A DNA stretch of 64,000 bases from Aestuariibacter sp. GS-14 (GCF_006494365.1 NZ_VHIP01000007.1:62001-126000); one strand, 5' to 3'; shown: positions 44,719 to 53,882, counted from the first letter of the stretch. A program made the numbers and translations. The notes: generated from the sequence alone by a model not told the origin.

Positions 44719-45780
44719 ATGGCAAAACAGGCTCCCCTGGAAATTGGCGGGGTGAAAATCCTGCCAGGGACCTCACATAAAATCCGTCTTACTTCTGCCC
44801 GACTTTACACAGATACCGATATCGCTATTCCCGTTGAGGTAGTGCGCGCCAAACGCGCCGGCCCAACCGTGTTCATTAGCGCAGCAATTCACGGTGATGA
44901 ACTCAATGGTATTGAGATTGTTCGTCGGGTGATGGACGCCCGATCCTTCAAACTCACTCGCGGCACGCTTATCGCTGTGCCCTTGGTGAATGTGTATGGC
45001 TTGCTTATGCAAAGCCGTTACATGCCGGACCGCAGAGATTTGAATCGCAGCTTTCCAGGGTCAGCCAAAGGCTCTCTCACAGCCAGGCTGGCGCATCTGT
45101 TTCTGGAAGAAATTGTTAGCAAGTGTCAGTATGGTGTGGATTTACACACGGGGGCTATTCATCGCAGTAATCTGCCGCAGATTCGCGCTAATCTGGAAGA
45201 TCCCGAAACGGCGGAGCTGGCCAATATATTCGGTGTACCCGTGTTGCTCAATGCCAATCTGCGCGATGGTTCGCTACGTCAGGCTGCCTCGGAATTTGGT
45301 ACTAAAATTCTGCTTTACGAGGCTGGAGAGGCTCTGCGATTCGATGAATTGTCAATTCGTGCCGGAGTTAAGGGGATCTTTAACGTGTTGTCGAGTTTAG
45401 GCATGGTGCCAAAACGACGTAAACGCGCTCAAAAAATTGAACCCTTTGTCGCCAACCGCAGTTTGTGGCTGCGTGCACCGGAAAGCGGCATAGTGCGCAA
45501 CCTGAAACAGCTGGGCGACAGGGTAAAAAAAGGCGATTTACTGGCAAATGTGTGCAGTCCAAGTGGTGCCTATATTCATCCGGTCACTGCGCCGCGCTCT
45601 GGGATAATCATTGGGCAACAGAATATTCCGCTGGTGCAGGAAGGGGATGCGATGTTCCATATTGCGATGTTCGAAGAGCCAGGTGATGTGGTCGAAAATA
45701 TGGACTTACTGGTGGAAAACCTGATGCCCAGTGAAGACGCAGTACCAGCGGATCCACAAACTGTTTTATCTGCCGGATAG
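44719..45780 (+). CDS. Succinylglutamate desuccinylase/aspartoacylase-family protein
   Basis: 353 residues. Zinc carboxypeptidase-like fold with ligands in FISAAIHGDELNG (H and E) and VDLHTGAIHR (H), and NRSFPGSAKGSLTARL nearby. The C-terminal third is beta-rich with AKKGDLLANVCSPSG-type biotinyl-like repeats, as in the AstE/AspA branch. It hydrolyses an amide or ester bond of an acyl amino acid. It follows rimK by three bases; a link to S6 glutamylation or its removal is an inference. No astABCD genes are near, so it is not annotated as AstE. Confidence 0.84.
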   Translation: MAKQAPLEIGGVKILPGTSHKIRLTSARLYTDTDIAIPVEVVRAKRAGPTVFISAAIHGDELNGIEIVRRVMDARSFKLTRGTLIAVPLVNVYGLLMQSRYMPDRRDLNRSFPGSAKGSLTARLAHLFLEEIVSKCQYGVDLHTGAIHRSNLPQIRANLEDPETAELANIFGVPVLLNANLRDGSLRQAASEFGTKILLYEAGEALRFDELSIRAGVKGIFNVLSSLGMVPKRRKRAQKIEPFVANRSLWLRAPESGIVRNLKQLGDRVKKGDLLANVCSPSGAYIHPVTAPRSGIIIGQQNIPLVQEGDAMFHIAMFEEPGDVVENMDLLVENLMPSEDAVPADPQTVLSAG

Positions 45781-45798
45781 ATGGGCGGGGAGAGAGCA

Positions 45799-46002
45799 AT
45801 GAAACGTGCCAAAATGACGGCTATTATTACGCTATTAGTGTTATGTGCCGTGTTTATTTTACAAAACACCAGTACAGTGGAAATTACCTTTATCTTCTGG
45901 ACAGTGAGTATGCCCAGGGCAGTTTGGATTGTGGTAGTACTTCTGGTGGGTATCGTTATAGGTGCACTATTGAATCATAACAAGCGGTATATTTTTCGGT
46001 AG
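45799..46002 (+). CDS. lapA: LapA-domain membrane protein (DUF1049)
   Basis: 67 residues, two hydrophobic segments (about 6-22 and 36-58), with NTSTVEITFIFWTVSMPRAVW typical of the LapA assembly-protein domain. In E. coli the relative, with LapB, helps regulate LPS synthesis; here lapB is not adjacent. ATG 45799 follows GGGGAGAGAG; an upstream in-frame ATG at 45781 is less likely. Close to the 3' end of the desuccinylase gene, probably the same operon. Confidence 0.8.
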   Translation: MKRAKMTAIITLLVLCAVFILQNTSTVEITFIFWTVSMPRAVWIVVVLLVGIVIGALLNHNKRYIFR

Positions 46003-46033
46003 CGCTGTCATTATCCTGAGAGGGCAAACTTCT

Positions 46034-46420
46034 ATGCGAATTGGTATAAATATGTTCTGTCCAAAATGTCACGGGAAATTCGACCATGTGCAAACGCCAA
46101 TGGGTGTCATTGAACGGTGCAGAAGCTGCGGCGGATTATGGTTTGATGTACTGGAACACGCCGATCACAAAGTGATCGCCAAGGCCATCGATACCGGCGA
46201 TAAAGAATTGGGCGCCTTGTATAACGACACCCGGGATATACATTGCCCGGTTTGCGTGAACACCCGCATGTTAAAAATGACAGACAGTGCGCAAACTCAT
46301 ATTCAGTTTGAAAGTTGTCCCGGCTGTCATGGTCGATTTTATGACGCCGGCGAGTTTGCCGACTTTGCACAGTTAACTATCAGCGATGTCCTGAAGCGCG
46401 TGGGTATACTGAAAAAATAG
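46034..46420 (+). CDS. Double zinc-ribbon (TFIIB-type) protein
   Basis: 128 residues. Two zf-TFIIB-like units: FCPKCHGKFDHVQ with CRSCGGLWFD (about 7-39) and CPVC with CPGCHGRFYDAGEF (about 74-112). Four CxxC knuckles could bind two metals. Partner and function unknown; such proteins are common in proteobacteria as small zinc-ribbon proteins. GAGAGGG precedes the ATG at about nine bases. Convergent with ackA. Confidence 0.83.
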   Translation: MRIGINMFCPKCHGKFDHVQTPMGVIERCRSCGGLWFDVLEHADHKVIAKAIDTGDKELGALYNDTRDIHCPVCVNTRMLKMTDSAQTHIQFESCPGCHGRFYDAGEFADFAQLTISDVLKRVGILKK

Positions 46421-46434
46421 TATTGTGCTGGCAT

Positions 46435-47529
46435 TTACTTGTGCAGCATAGCGCGCATGTGTCGGGCAATCACTGCTTCCTCATCGGTGGGAATAACCCT
46501 TACTTTCACAACACTGTTAGCGCTGTGAATAACGGGTGAATCGTTAAGATTTGCCGTTTCGTTGATTTCTACACCTAACCAGCCAAGTTGCCCACATACT
46601 CGCTGGCGAATAGCCGCAGCGTGTTCGCCAACGCCAGCGGTAAACACCAGAGTGTCCAGCCCTTGTAATTCAGCAACCAAGGAGCCTATGGCTTTAATGA
46701 TATAGTGGCAATATAAGGCGATAGCCTGTTCTACGGCTGGCTGAACGGTGTAGTCCAGCAGTACTCGCAAGTCACCGCTCATGTCAGACACACCTTTTAA
46801 CCCGGAATCCTTGTATAACATTGCCGTGAGCGTGCTGGCATCTATGCCTAATTGGGTTTGGCAATGCAGCACAAGGCCAGGGTCCAGGGAACCACAGCGG
46901 GTAGCCATCATAAGCCCTTCCAGTGCTGTAAACCCCATGGTGGAGCTGATACTTTTACCTTTGTGCATGGCACACGCGCTGGCGCCGCTGCCCAAATGCA
47001 AAACAATGCATTTCCCACCACTTCCTGGGGTAAGGACGGCCAGCTGCTGACTGATGTATTCGTACGACAGTCCGTGAAAGCCATATCGACGCAAGCCTTT
47101 ATTACGCAGCGTCGCTGGCAGTGCATACAGGGTGTGCAGTGTTGGTTGCGACTGATGAAATGCCGTATCAAAACAGGCTACTTGCGGCAATTCCGGGTGC
47201 GCTTCCCGTAATACGTCGATAGCATGCAGGTTATGAGGCTGATGCAAGGGAGCCAGTCCACAAAGATCATGCAAAATAGCAAGATTGTTGTGATCAATGA
47301 CCACCGGTGCTGCATATTTTTCACCACCGTGTACAACACGATGGCCAACGGCTGCCACGTTACCGGCATGATGTAATATGGATTCCAGCGACGAGGAAAA
47401 GGTCGCTGGTGAAATATCCATATTGCCACGTTCTGCAACACTTAAGTCGTCAATGTTGAACACGGCATATTTAAGTGTGGACGAGCCACTGTTAATAACC
47501 AGATAGTGCCCGGCAGAATCTGCATTCAT
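46435..47529 (-). CDS. ackA: Acetate kinase-type acyl kinase
   Basis: 364 residues, shorter than the roughly 400 of E. coli AckA. Converts acyl phosphate and ADP to the acid and ATP. VINSGSSTLKYAVF near the start binds phosphate, GHRVVHGGEKY and FDTAFHQSQPTLHTLYALP follow, GFHGLSYEYIS holds the substrate-site residues, and TAGVGEHAAAIR ends the domain. The start overlaps the stop of the MaoC-Pta gene (ATGA), so the two are translated together. With that partner, acetate or butyrate as end product are both possible. Confidence 0.88.
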   Translation of the reverse strand: MNADSAGHYLVINSGSSTLKYAVFNIDDLSVAERGNMDISPATFSSSLESILHHAGNVAAVGHRVVHGGEKYAAPVVIDHNNLAILHDLCGLAPLHQPHNLHAIDVLREAHPELPQVACFDTAFHQSQPTLHTLYALPATLRNKGLRRYGFHGLSYEYISQQLAVLTPGSGGKCIVLHLGSGASACAMHKGKSISSTMGFTALEGLMMATRCGSLDPGLVLHCQTQLGIDASTLTAMLYKDSGLKGVSDMSGDLRVLLDYTVQPAVEQAIALYCHYIIKAIGSLVAELQGLDTLVFTAGVGEHAAAIRQRVCGQLGWLGVEINETANLNDSPVIHSANSVVKVRVIPTDEEAVIARHMRAMLHK

Positions 47530-48920
47530 TGCCCTTGTCCTTCACGTTTGCGCTGAAAGACCAGCGCCATGGCGCAGGACGCCTTGCGCGTCATGGGGCC
47601 CCCCGCACGACTGGTGAGAATAATCGGTGCCCGGGCGCCAAGCACAATACCAGCCCCCTCAATGCCAGATAGATAGCGCATTTGTTTGAATAACATGTTG
47701 CCGGATTCCAGATCGGGTGCAACCAGAATATCGGCATCCCCTGCTACCTGAGACATAATGCCCTTCGATTTCGCGGCTTCGCTGGAGATGGCGTTGTCCA
47801 TGGCTAATGGCCCATCCAGCAGTCCTCCGGTGATCTGCCCGCGTTCGGCCATTTTGCACAAAGCGGTAGCATCCAGTGTGGACGGAATTTTCTCTTCAAC
47901 GGTTTCCACCGCAGAAAGGATCGCCACTTTGGGCGTGCTGTTAGTGAGCGTGCTCACCAATTCGATGGCATTTTGAATAATGTCTTTCTTGGCAGCCAGA
48001 TTCGGCCGGATATTAATGGCTGCATCGGTTAAAAACAGTGATTTATGGTAGCTGGGAGCATCGAGTGCAAAAATATGGCTCATCACCCGGCCAGTGCGAA
48101 GCCCATATTCTTTATTGAGCACTTCGTGCATCAGTTCGTCGGTGTGTAAATGGCCTTTCATCAGGGCTTCTGCTTCACCAGCAGAAACCATTTTTACTGC
48201 CGTCTCTGCAGCTGCGTGGCTGTGCGGTGTGTCTACCAGCCTAAACCGGGTAATATCCAGATCGTTTTCCGCAGCAACCTGTTCGATTCGAGCCTTTGGA
48301 CCCACCAGAATGGGCTCAATCAGGTTGTCTGTGGCCGCTTCTATCGCCCCAGCCAGAGAGTTCACATCAACCGGGTGCACCACACAGGTTTTGAGCGGAC
48401 GCATGCCTTTCGCCATGGTCATAAACTGCTGATAGCGAGCGCTGGATTCTTCTTTCAGTTCTATTGCGGGCAGCGAAGCGCGCGGGCGGGCAATACTCTC
48501 AATCGGTGCTTTAACCAAGGCTTGCCCTGTGATCACCGTTTCGTTTAACTGATTTACACAGGTGCAGTTTAGCAGCACTCTGTGATGCTCCTGCTTTTCG
48601 GCTACGGTCACTGTAACGGTCAGATTGTCGCCCAGTGAAACCGGCTTCAAAAAGGTAAAGTCCTGTTTTAGATAAATAGTACCCGGCCCGGGGAGTTGGG
48701 TGCCTAACACAGTCGAAATCAGCGAGCCGCCCCACATGCCGTGAGCAATAATGTGATGAAACTGAGAACTGTTGGCGTACTCTTCGTCCACATGCGCCGG
48801 GTTCACATCGCCCGACATGATGGCAAATAGCTGAATATCTTTGCGCGACAGTGTGCGGGTAAGTGACGCTGAATCGCCAATGTGAATAGCATCAAATGGC
48901 TTGTTACGGATCATATCCAT
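47526..48920 (-). CDS. MaoC-type hydratase fused to phosphate acetyl/butyryltransferase
   Basis: 464 residues. N-terminal MaoC/R-hydratase domain (about 10-145) with the hydratase motif AIMSGDVNPAHVDEEYA and IIAHGMWGG; C-terminal PTA/PTB domain (about 165-460) with GEAEALMKGHLHTDELM, MVAGDADILVAPDLESGNML, and LTSRAGGPMTRKASCA. Predicted to hydrate 2-enoyl-CoA and transfer acyl groups to phosphate; known annotation as bifunctional enoyl-CoA hydratase/phosphate acetyltransferase. Divergent from phaC, so a link of fatty-acid/acyl-CoA supply with polyhydroxyalkanoate (PHA) synthesis is inferred. ackA is translationally coupled. Confidence 0.88.
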   Translation of the reverse strand: MDMIRNKPFDAIHIGDSASLTRTLSRKDIQLFAIMSGDVNPAHVDEEYANSSQFHHIIAHGMWGGSLISTVLGTQLPGPGTIYLKQDFTFLKPVSLGDNLTVTVTVAEKQEHHRVLLNCTCVNQLNETVITGQALVKAPIESIARPRASLPAIELKEESSARYQQFMTMAKGMRPLKTCVVHPVDVNSLAGAIEAATDNLIEPILVGPKARIEQVAAENDLDITRFRLVDTPHSHAAAETAVKMVSAGEAEALMKGHLHTDELMHEVLNKEYGLRTGRVMSHIFALDAPSYHKSLFLTDAAINIRPNLAAKKDIIQNAIELVSTLTNSTPKVAILSAVETVEEKIPSTLDATALCKMAERGQITGGLLDGPLAMDNAISSEAAKSKGIMSQVAGDADILVAPDLESGNMLFKQMRYLSGIEGAGIVLGARAPIILTSRAGGPMTRKASCAMALVFQRKREGQGQ

Positions 48921-48960
48921 GTAAGGTCTCCGTGAAAAAAGGTCAGAAGCAGCAAATTGC

Positions 48961-49001
48961 GGTATCAGATTAACTCATTCCGAAAATTCGGAATTGATAC
49001 C
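48961..49001. promoter_or_regulatory. Nested palindrome in the maoC-pta/phaC divergent region
   Basis: GGTATCA (48961-48967) pairs with TGATACC (48995-49001), and inside it ATTCCGAAAATTCGGAAT (48977-48994) is a near-perfect palindrome with arms of 8 bases. This is the size and shape of a TetR- or LacI-type operator. It lies midway between two divergent starts (48920 and 49090). The regulator is unknown. Confidence 0.5.
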
Positions 49002-49089
49002 CATCAAGATCAAGCTTTTTAATGATTGCTGGTGATAAATTAATCGTATCAGTCTGCAAATTTTCCTGTGCCTTCAACAAGGAATTACC

Positions 49090-50823
49090 ATGATCAATCG
49101 TGAAAGTAATGTCATTGAATACACTTATGCCGACCGGCATGCCACTCCGGATGATGTGAGCGAACCGCTAAAACCCGATTACGCCATCAATCAGCTGTTG
49201 AGCCAGTTCACCGGGGGCATTGACCCGGTTGCCTATGGTCTGGCGTTCGCAGATTGGCTTATTCATCTATTGCTGTCGTTGGGCAAGCAGCAGGCACTGC
49301 TGGATTTGTCTGTTACGCATGCATGCGGGCAAAACCCCGAATGTGAAGATGCTGCGGACGACAACCGTTTAGCGGGTGCCGAATGGATGCCCTGGCCTTA
49401 TGCCTTGTATCGTCAAAACTACCTTGCTATGCGTCAATGGTGGCAGCTTGCTACCCGCGATGTGCAAGGCGTGGAAAAGCATCACACCGATATGGTTAAC
49501 TTTGCCGTGCGACAGTGGCTCGAGGCGTTGTCGCCGGCAAATTATCTATTCACCAACCCCAAGGTAGCGAAAGCTACGTTGGAAACATCTGGTAATAATT
49601 TGGTGAAGGGGATGGATAACCTGTTGCACGATATTTCCCGACAATATTTGGGCGAAGCACAAAAAAATGACAGCCCATATCAGGTGGGTAAAAACCTGGC
49701 CGTTACCCCAGGTAAGGTGGTGTTTAAAAATGCCTTATTAGAGCTCATTCAGTATTCACCCTCTACGGCAAAGGTAAAAGCAGAGCCTGTGCTAATTACC
49801 CCTGCCTGGATCATGAAGTACTACATACTCGATCTTTCAGAGCACAATTCGCTGGTAAAATTCCTCGTTGATCAGGGGCATACCGTGTTCATGATTTCGT
49901 GGAAGAATCCTCAGCAGGACGACCACAATGTGGGGTTGGTGGATTACCTGAAACGGGGGCTGGGTGATGCCATCGCTGAAGTGCAAAAACGCACGCCAGA
50001 CCAGCGTATCCACGGTGTAGGGTATTGCTTGGGCGGCACGCTGCTGAGTATGGCAGCAGCCTGGTTGGAGCGAGAGAACCGCAGTCCGTTTTGTTCGTTG
50101 ACACTGCTGGCTGCGCAAACCGATTTCAGCGACGCGGGCGACTTGCGGCTGTTTATCGATGAGAGCCAGTTAGCGATGTTGGAAGCGGTGATGGCCAAAA
50201 ACGGCTATTTACCCAAAGAAAGTATGGCCGGCACCTTTGTTATGCTGCGGGCAAACTATCTGTTGTGGGCGCGCTGGGTACAGGAGTATCTGATGGGTGA
50301 ACGTCAGCATGCCAATGATTTGCTTGCCTGGAATCAGGATGCCACTCGCATGCCCGCGCGTATGCACTCAGAATATTTGCGCCAGTGTTATCTGAATAAC
50401 GCACTGGCTGGTGGCCAACTCATGGTAGATGGAAAACCCATAGCGTTATCGGATATTCAGGTGCCGTTGTTTGTGGTGGGTACGGCCAAAGATCACGTTG
50501 CACCCTGGCAGTCGGTGTATAAGGTGAACCTGCTGATCGATAAAGACATTACCTTTTTACTTACCAATGGTGGCCACAACGCGGGCATTATCAGTGAGCC
50601 GGGCCATGCTCACCGGGTGTATCAGGTGGCAACCAGAAAAGAAGACGGGCAGTATTTACCTCCCCAGGCCTGGCTGGATGAAGTGCCGATGCACGAGGGG
50701 TCATGGTGGCCGGTATGGCAACAGTGGCTGGTCGATAATTCGGGAGCAGATGTACCGTCCCGACAAGTTGAAGCTCAACCCGGACTGGCCGACGCTCCCG
50801 GCCTTTATGTGCTGGAACCCTGA
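49090..50823 (+). CDS. phaC: Polyhydroxyalkanoate synthase, class I
   Basis: 577 residues. Polymerises (R)-3-hydroxyacyl-CoA on the granule surface. The nucleophile C313 is in the lipase-like box GYCLGG; the rest of the triad fits D468 in AKDHVAPW and H496 in NGGHNAGI. N-terminal PhaC_N-type domain (about 95-260) with YLFTNPKVAKATLETSG. AAGGAATT precedes the ATG. Divergent from the MaoC-type hydratase gene, whose R-hydratase activity could supply monomers. No phaA, phaB or phasin gene is adjacent. Confidence 0.94.
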   Translation: MINRESNVIEYTYADRHATPDDVSEPLKPDYAINQLLSQFTGGIDPVAYGLAFADWLIHLLLSLGKQQALLDLSVTHACGQNPECEDAADDNRLAGAEWMPWPYALYRQNYLAMRQWWQLATRDVQGVEKHHTDMVNFAVRQWLEALSPANYLFTNPKVAKATLETSGNNLVKGMDNLLHDISRQYLGEAQKNDSPYQVGKNLAVTPGKVVFKNALLELIQYSPSTAKVKAEPVLITPAWIMKYYILDLSEHNSLVKFLVDQGHTVFMISWKNPQQDDHNVGLVDYLKRGLGDAIAEVQKRTPDQRIHGVGYCLGGTLLSMAAAWLERENRSPFCSLTLLAAQTDFSDAGDLRLFIDESQLAMLEAVMAKNGYLPKESMAGTFVMLRANYLLWARWVQEYLMGERQHANDLLAWNQDATRMPARMHSEYLRQCYLNNALAGGQLMVDGKPIALSDIQVPLFVVGTAKDHVAPWQSVYKVNLLIDKDITFLLTNGGHNAGIISEPGHAHRVYQVATRKEDGQYLPPQAWLDEVPMHEGSWWPVWQQWLVDNSGADVPSRQVEAQPGLADAPGLYVLEP

Positions 50824-50843
50824 GGCGAGAGTGAGGCGAGAGC

Positions 50844-51365
50844 TTATTCGGTAGGCAATTTAGTGCGTACCAGTCGCAAATAAACGGTGCGGTCTTTTTC
50901 CTTAATGGAATGACTGGCGTTAAAAAACGCTACTGTCCAGGCGCGCAGCGGATCCAGTACCGACGGCGTTGAGGTCCAGAAGCTGTCTGGAGGCGTGGCA
51001 GGGAAAAACGTGCTGTTAATAGCAGGGCGGACACAATCCCGCTCAGCCAGGCTGGCCAGTTCCTTTAAGTTGGGTACCCGCCAGCCCTGTAATAAATCTG
51101 CGTCGTATTCATAAGCGTAAGTCAGTGCTTCCTGCCAGGTCATTTGCGATGCCTCACCGGTACAGGTAGTGCCATCGAAGGTTTGCCCTACCGCACAGCG
51201 CTGCCAGATCAAGCCGGTGGGCGTGTGTAAGGTTGTGCTGGTGGTAATATTGGCGAAATCCTCGTCCGGCGTAGTGTCATCGGCATTGGCAAGACAGGTT
51301 TGTGCAAATCCGGAATGTGAAACCGTTAGTAAACACAACATTGAAAAGAGAATGCGTTTTCTCAT
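50844..51365 (-). CDS. DUF1566 (Lcl-domain) exported protein
   Basis: 173 residues, signal peptide ending GFAQ. The Lcl C-terminal-like domain is seen as TPTGLIWQRCAVGQ, MTWQEALTYAYEYD, GWRVPNLKELASLAE, and FWTSTPSVLDPLRAWTVAF with a conserved Cys pair. The domain occurs in cell-surface collagen-like proteins and many secreted proteins of Legionella and marine bacteria; its molecular role is unknown here. Starts two bases after the stop of the larger DUF1566 gene on the same strand, so an operon. Confidence 0.82.
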   Translation of the reverse strand: MRKRILFSMLCLLTVSHSGFAQTCLANADDTTPDEDFANITTSTTLHTPTGLIWQRCAVGQTFDGTTCTGEASQMTWQEALTYAYEYDADLLQGWRVPNLKELASLAERDCVRPAINSTFFPATPPDSFWTSTPSVLDPLRAWTVAFFNASHSIKEKDRTVYLRLVRTKLPTE

Positions 51366-51367
51366 GA

Positions 51368-53062
51368 TTATCGCCCCGCTCTTACCAGCCTGATACTGGC
51401 CGCAGATGATTTGTTCAGGAAGTTATCAACGCCGGAGATAAAGTCAATTGCCCAGGCATTTTGTGCTGCATCGTTGCTTACGCCATCGGCACTGGGAAGA
51501 CTGGTCCAATACCACAATGCGCTGGCGGTGCCATTACCGGTATAAGGGAAATACTGGGTATCAATACGCGGTGAACTGCCTTTGCCAAAATGCACCAGCG
51601 ATAACAATTCACCATGGGTAGGTAAACGCCAGTCGTAAAAACCGCATAAGCCAGCACTGTTGATTGCGGCAATATATTCTTCGGTATTGCAATTGGTAAT
51701 GGAACACTGGGTGCTGGTGCCATTGAGTGAGCCTTCAGCACCGCCGTTGTTGTCGGTGCTGTACCAGCTGTAAAGGTGATCCTGATCGCGCAGACCGCCA
51801 TCAGTGGTTTTAATCTCCCAAACCAGCCCGGTAACGTTGTCGCGTACACAACTGAATTGTGTTACGTCATCATCCTGCTCATCACCGTTGGCGTTGAGTT
51901 TGGTGAAATCGAACCCGGCCTGTCCGCGGCCAGCTTTATTCAATATGCCTGCGCTTGCCAGTGCGTCTGCACCTTTGTGTGCATCCTGGCCAGGCCATGC
52001 GTTTTGATGACTGGTGCCATTGGCCGTGTTATTGGCCTGCAGTGACATACCGGTATCATTCAGTACACGAACCGGAAACGGGCGCACTGTTACCCTTTTG
52101 GTTTCCGTTACGACATTCCCGTAACTGTCTTCAACGGTAAGATAGAACTCTAACGACGTTGTGCTGGTCACCAGTGGTGCAATGGCATAGGTATCCGTTT
52201 GCGTGGCCTGAACAATGGTTGGCTCACTATCACCGCTGTAAGTCCACAATGCACTCAGTGGGTATGCTGCCTGTAACGAACTGCTGGCGGTACCGTCGAG
52301 CAGAATTATTTCGCCGCCAAAGACGGCCTGATCCATTCCGGCGGATACCTGTGGCTGGGTTTCAAAGGCAGACAACACCGTAATCGAATACGTTGTGCTG
52401 TTAGTGGCGCCTTCCTGATCGGTGACGGTGAGTGAAAATGTCAGTGTTTGACGGTTATCAGCAATTGGCGTAGCAATAATCAGTGTGGATTGGTCAGCTT
52501 CCAGTCCGGTAAGCACATCGCTGCCTGCTGTTTGTTCCCAAAGCCATTTGGCAATGGCGTTGCTGTCAGTGTTATCACTGTCAAAACTGTTCCTGCCATC
52601 CAGTGTAACCGATACGCCAGCAGGGTAAGTACCGGGATCGGAATCCGGCCAATCGGCAACGGTAATCACAGCAGTTGGTGCGCTGTTCTGAGGTGTCACC
52701 GTAAGTACAAAGCTGTCTGTTGCGGTTTGGCTGCTGGCATCGGTAGCGGTAACTGAAATCGTGAATTGGGTTTCGCTGGTAACCGCTGGGGCAGTTAAGG
52801 TTGCCGCCGAACTGGTGGTGGCTTCCTGGCTGATTGTTATCGATGACGGTGCGGTCCAGCGATAGGTTACGTCTCCAGAAGGGTAAGATACCTGAGCTGA
52901 CAGCGAAATCGAGGATTGCTCTGCTATTGTGCGGTCGCGCCCGGCATTAACGGCGAAGGTTTCGCTGGCGGTCTCTTTGCTCAATCCACCACAAGCTGTC
53001 AGCAGCAAAGCAGTCATTATCAGGGCGAATAATTTTAATTGCGTCAAACGGATATACGTCAT
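51368..53062 (-). CDS. PKD/Ig-like and DUF1566 lipoprotein
   Basis: 564 residues. Lipoprotein signal with lipobox L-L-T-A-C near residue 24. Three PKD/Ig-like beta domains (about 35-125, 130-230, 235-325) with repeated SLTVTDQEGATNSTTYSITV-like strands, then a DUF1566 (Lcl) domain (about 335-564) with NVTGLVWEIKTTDGG, YDWRLPTHGELLSLVHFG and ALWYWTSLPSADG. Surface-anchored; binding to a glycan or partner is inferred. The paired DUF1566 protein follows in the same operon. Confidence 0.8.
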   Translation of the reverse strand: MTYIRLTQLKLFALIMTALLLTACGGLSKETASETFAVNAGRDRTIAEQSSISLSAQVSYPSGDVTYRWTAPSSITISQEATTSSAATLTAPAVTSETQFTISVTATDASSQTATDSFVLTVTPQNSAPTAVITVADWPDSDPGTYPAGVSVTLDGRNSFDSDNTDSNAIAKWLWEQTAGSDVLTGLEADQSTLIIATPIADNRQTLTFSLTVTDQEGATNSTTYSITVLSAFETQPQVSAGMDQAVFGGEIILLDGTASSSLQAAYPLSALWTYSGDSEPTIVQATQTDTYAIAPLVTSTTSLEFYLTVEDSYGNVVTETKRVTVRPFPVRVLNDTGMSLQANNTANGTSHQNAWPGQDAHKGADALASAGILNKAGRGQAGFDFTKLNANGDEQDDDVTQFSCVRDNVTGLVWEIKTTDGGLRDQDHLYSWYSTDNNGGAEGSLNGTSTQCSITNCNTEEYIAAINSAGLCGFYDWRLPTHGELLSLVHFGKGSSPRIDTQYFPYTGNGTASALWYWTSLPSADGVSNDAAQNAWAIDFISGVDNFLNKSSAASIRLVRAGR

Positions 53063-53138
53063 GTAACCTGAGTTTCGTTGTGAGTCTTTGGAGCCGGACT
53101 GTTTAAACCATAGTTGGTTATCGGCAACCCTGCTTAAT

Positions 53139-53717
53139 TCATTGAGGGTTTTGCTGAATTTTCCTTATTACTTTGGCAGGGTGGCCGTAGGCCAGGGCAT
53201 TGGCCGGAAGAGAGTGGGTAACCACGCTGCCTGCGCCAATTACGCAGTTATCGCCAATGGTTACACCGGCCGAAATATACACATTGGCGCCTATCCATAC
53301 CCGGTGACCGATGTTAACTGGTAAGGCGGTTTCCTGTTGCTGGGATGGGCCCGGTGTAAAGCGCCCCACAACGGTACTTATCACCGTATTTGGTCCTATC
53401 AGCACCTGATTGCCAATATGTACCGGGCAGGCGTCAATAATGCAAACGTGATGATTTAAAAACGTACCCTTGCCTAGTTGCGTATTTATTCCGTACTCCA
53501 CACTGAGTGTGGATGCCACCTGCACACCTTTAGCTTTTGCGAACAAGTCCGATAACAGCAAAGCGCGTTGAGCAGATTCTGCCAGGGGCAGTGCGTTGAA
53601 TTTGTTGCACAGCAATAATGCATGCTGGCGAGCATCACTCAGCGAGTTGTCGGTTGTCAAATAGGGCTCTCCGGCAACTACCGGCGACATTGTGTGTGGG
53701 GGGCTAGTGGCATTCAA
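53139..53717 (-). CDS. Hexapeptide-repeat O-acetyltransferase (maltose-acetyltransferase type)
   Basis: 192 residues. N-terminal Mac-type helices with MSPVVAGEPYLTTDN and DARQHALLLCNKFNALP, then a left-handed beta-helix with GKGTFLNHHVCIIDACPVHIG and VWIGANVYISAGVTIGDNCVI, and the AYGHPAKVIR end found in sugar O-acetyltransferases (catalytic His in NHH). The acceptor sugar is unknown. A second in-frame ATG at 53690 is an alternative start. Divergent from mshI; not obviously part of the pilus operon. Confidence 0.85.
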   Translation of the reverse strand: MNATSPPHTMSPVVAGEPYLTTDNSLSDARQHALLLCNKFNALPLAESAQRALLLSDLFAKAKGVQVASTLSVEYGINTQLGKGTFLNHHVCIIDACPVHIGNQVLIGPNTVISTVVGRFTPGPSQQQETALPVNIGHRVWIGANVYISAGVTIGDNCVIGAGSVVTHSLPANALAYGHPAKVIRKIQQNPQ

Positions 53718-53882
53718 TACTTTATGGCCTATGATTAGGAAAGCAAATATTCAGAGCCTTAAAGCCCACAATGCTATCAAGAGACTGATATAACTCAACT
53801 AAAAGGTAATACCATGGGCTGGTACTTTAACGCAAACTCTGGTGTAATCGGCATAACTCTTTTAAGGACCTAACTGAATTTC

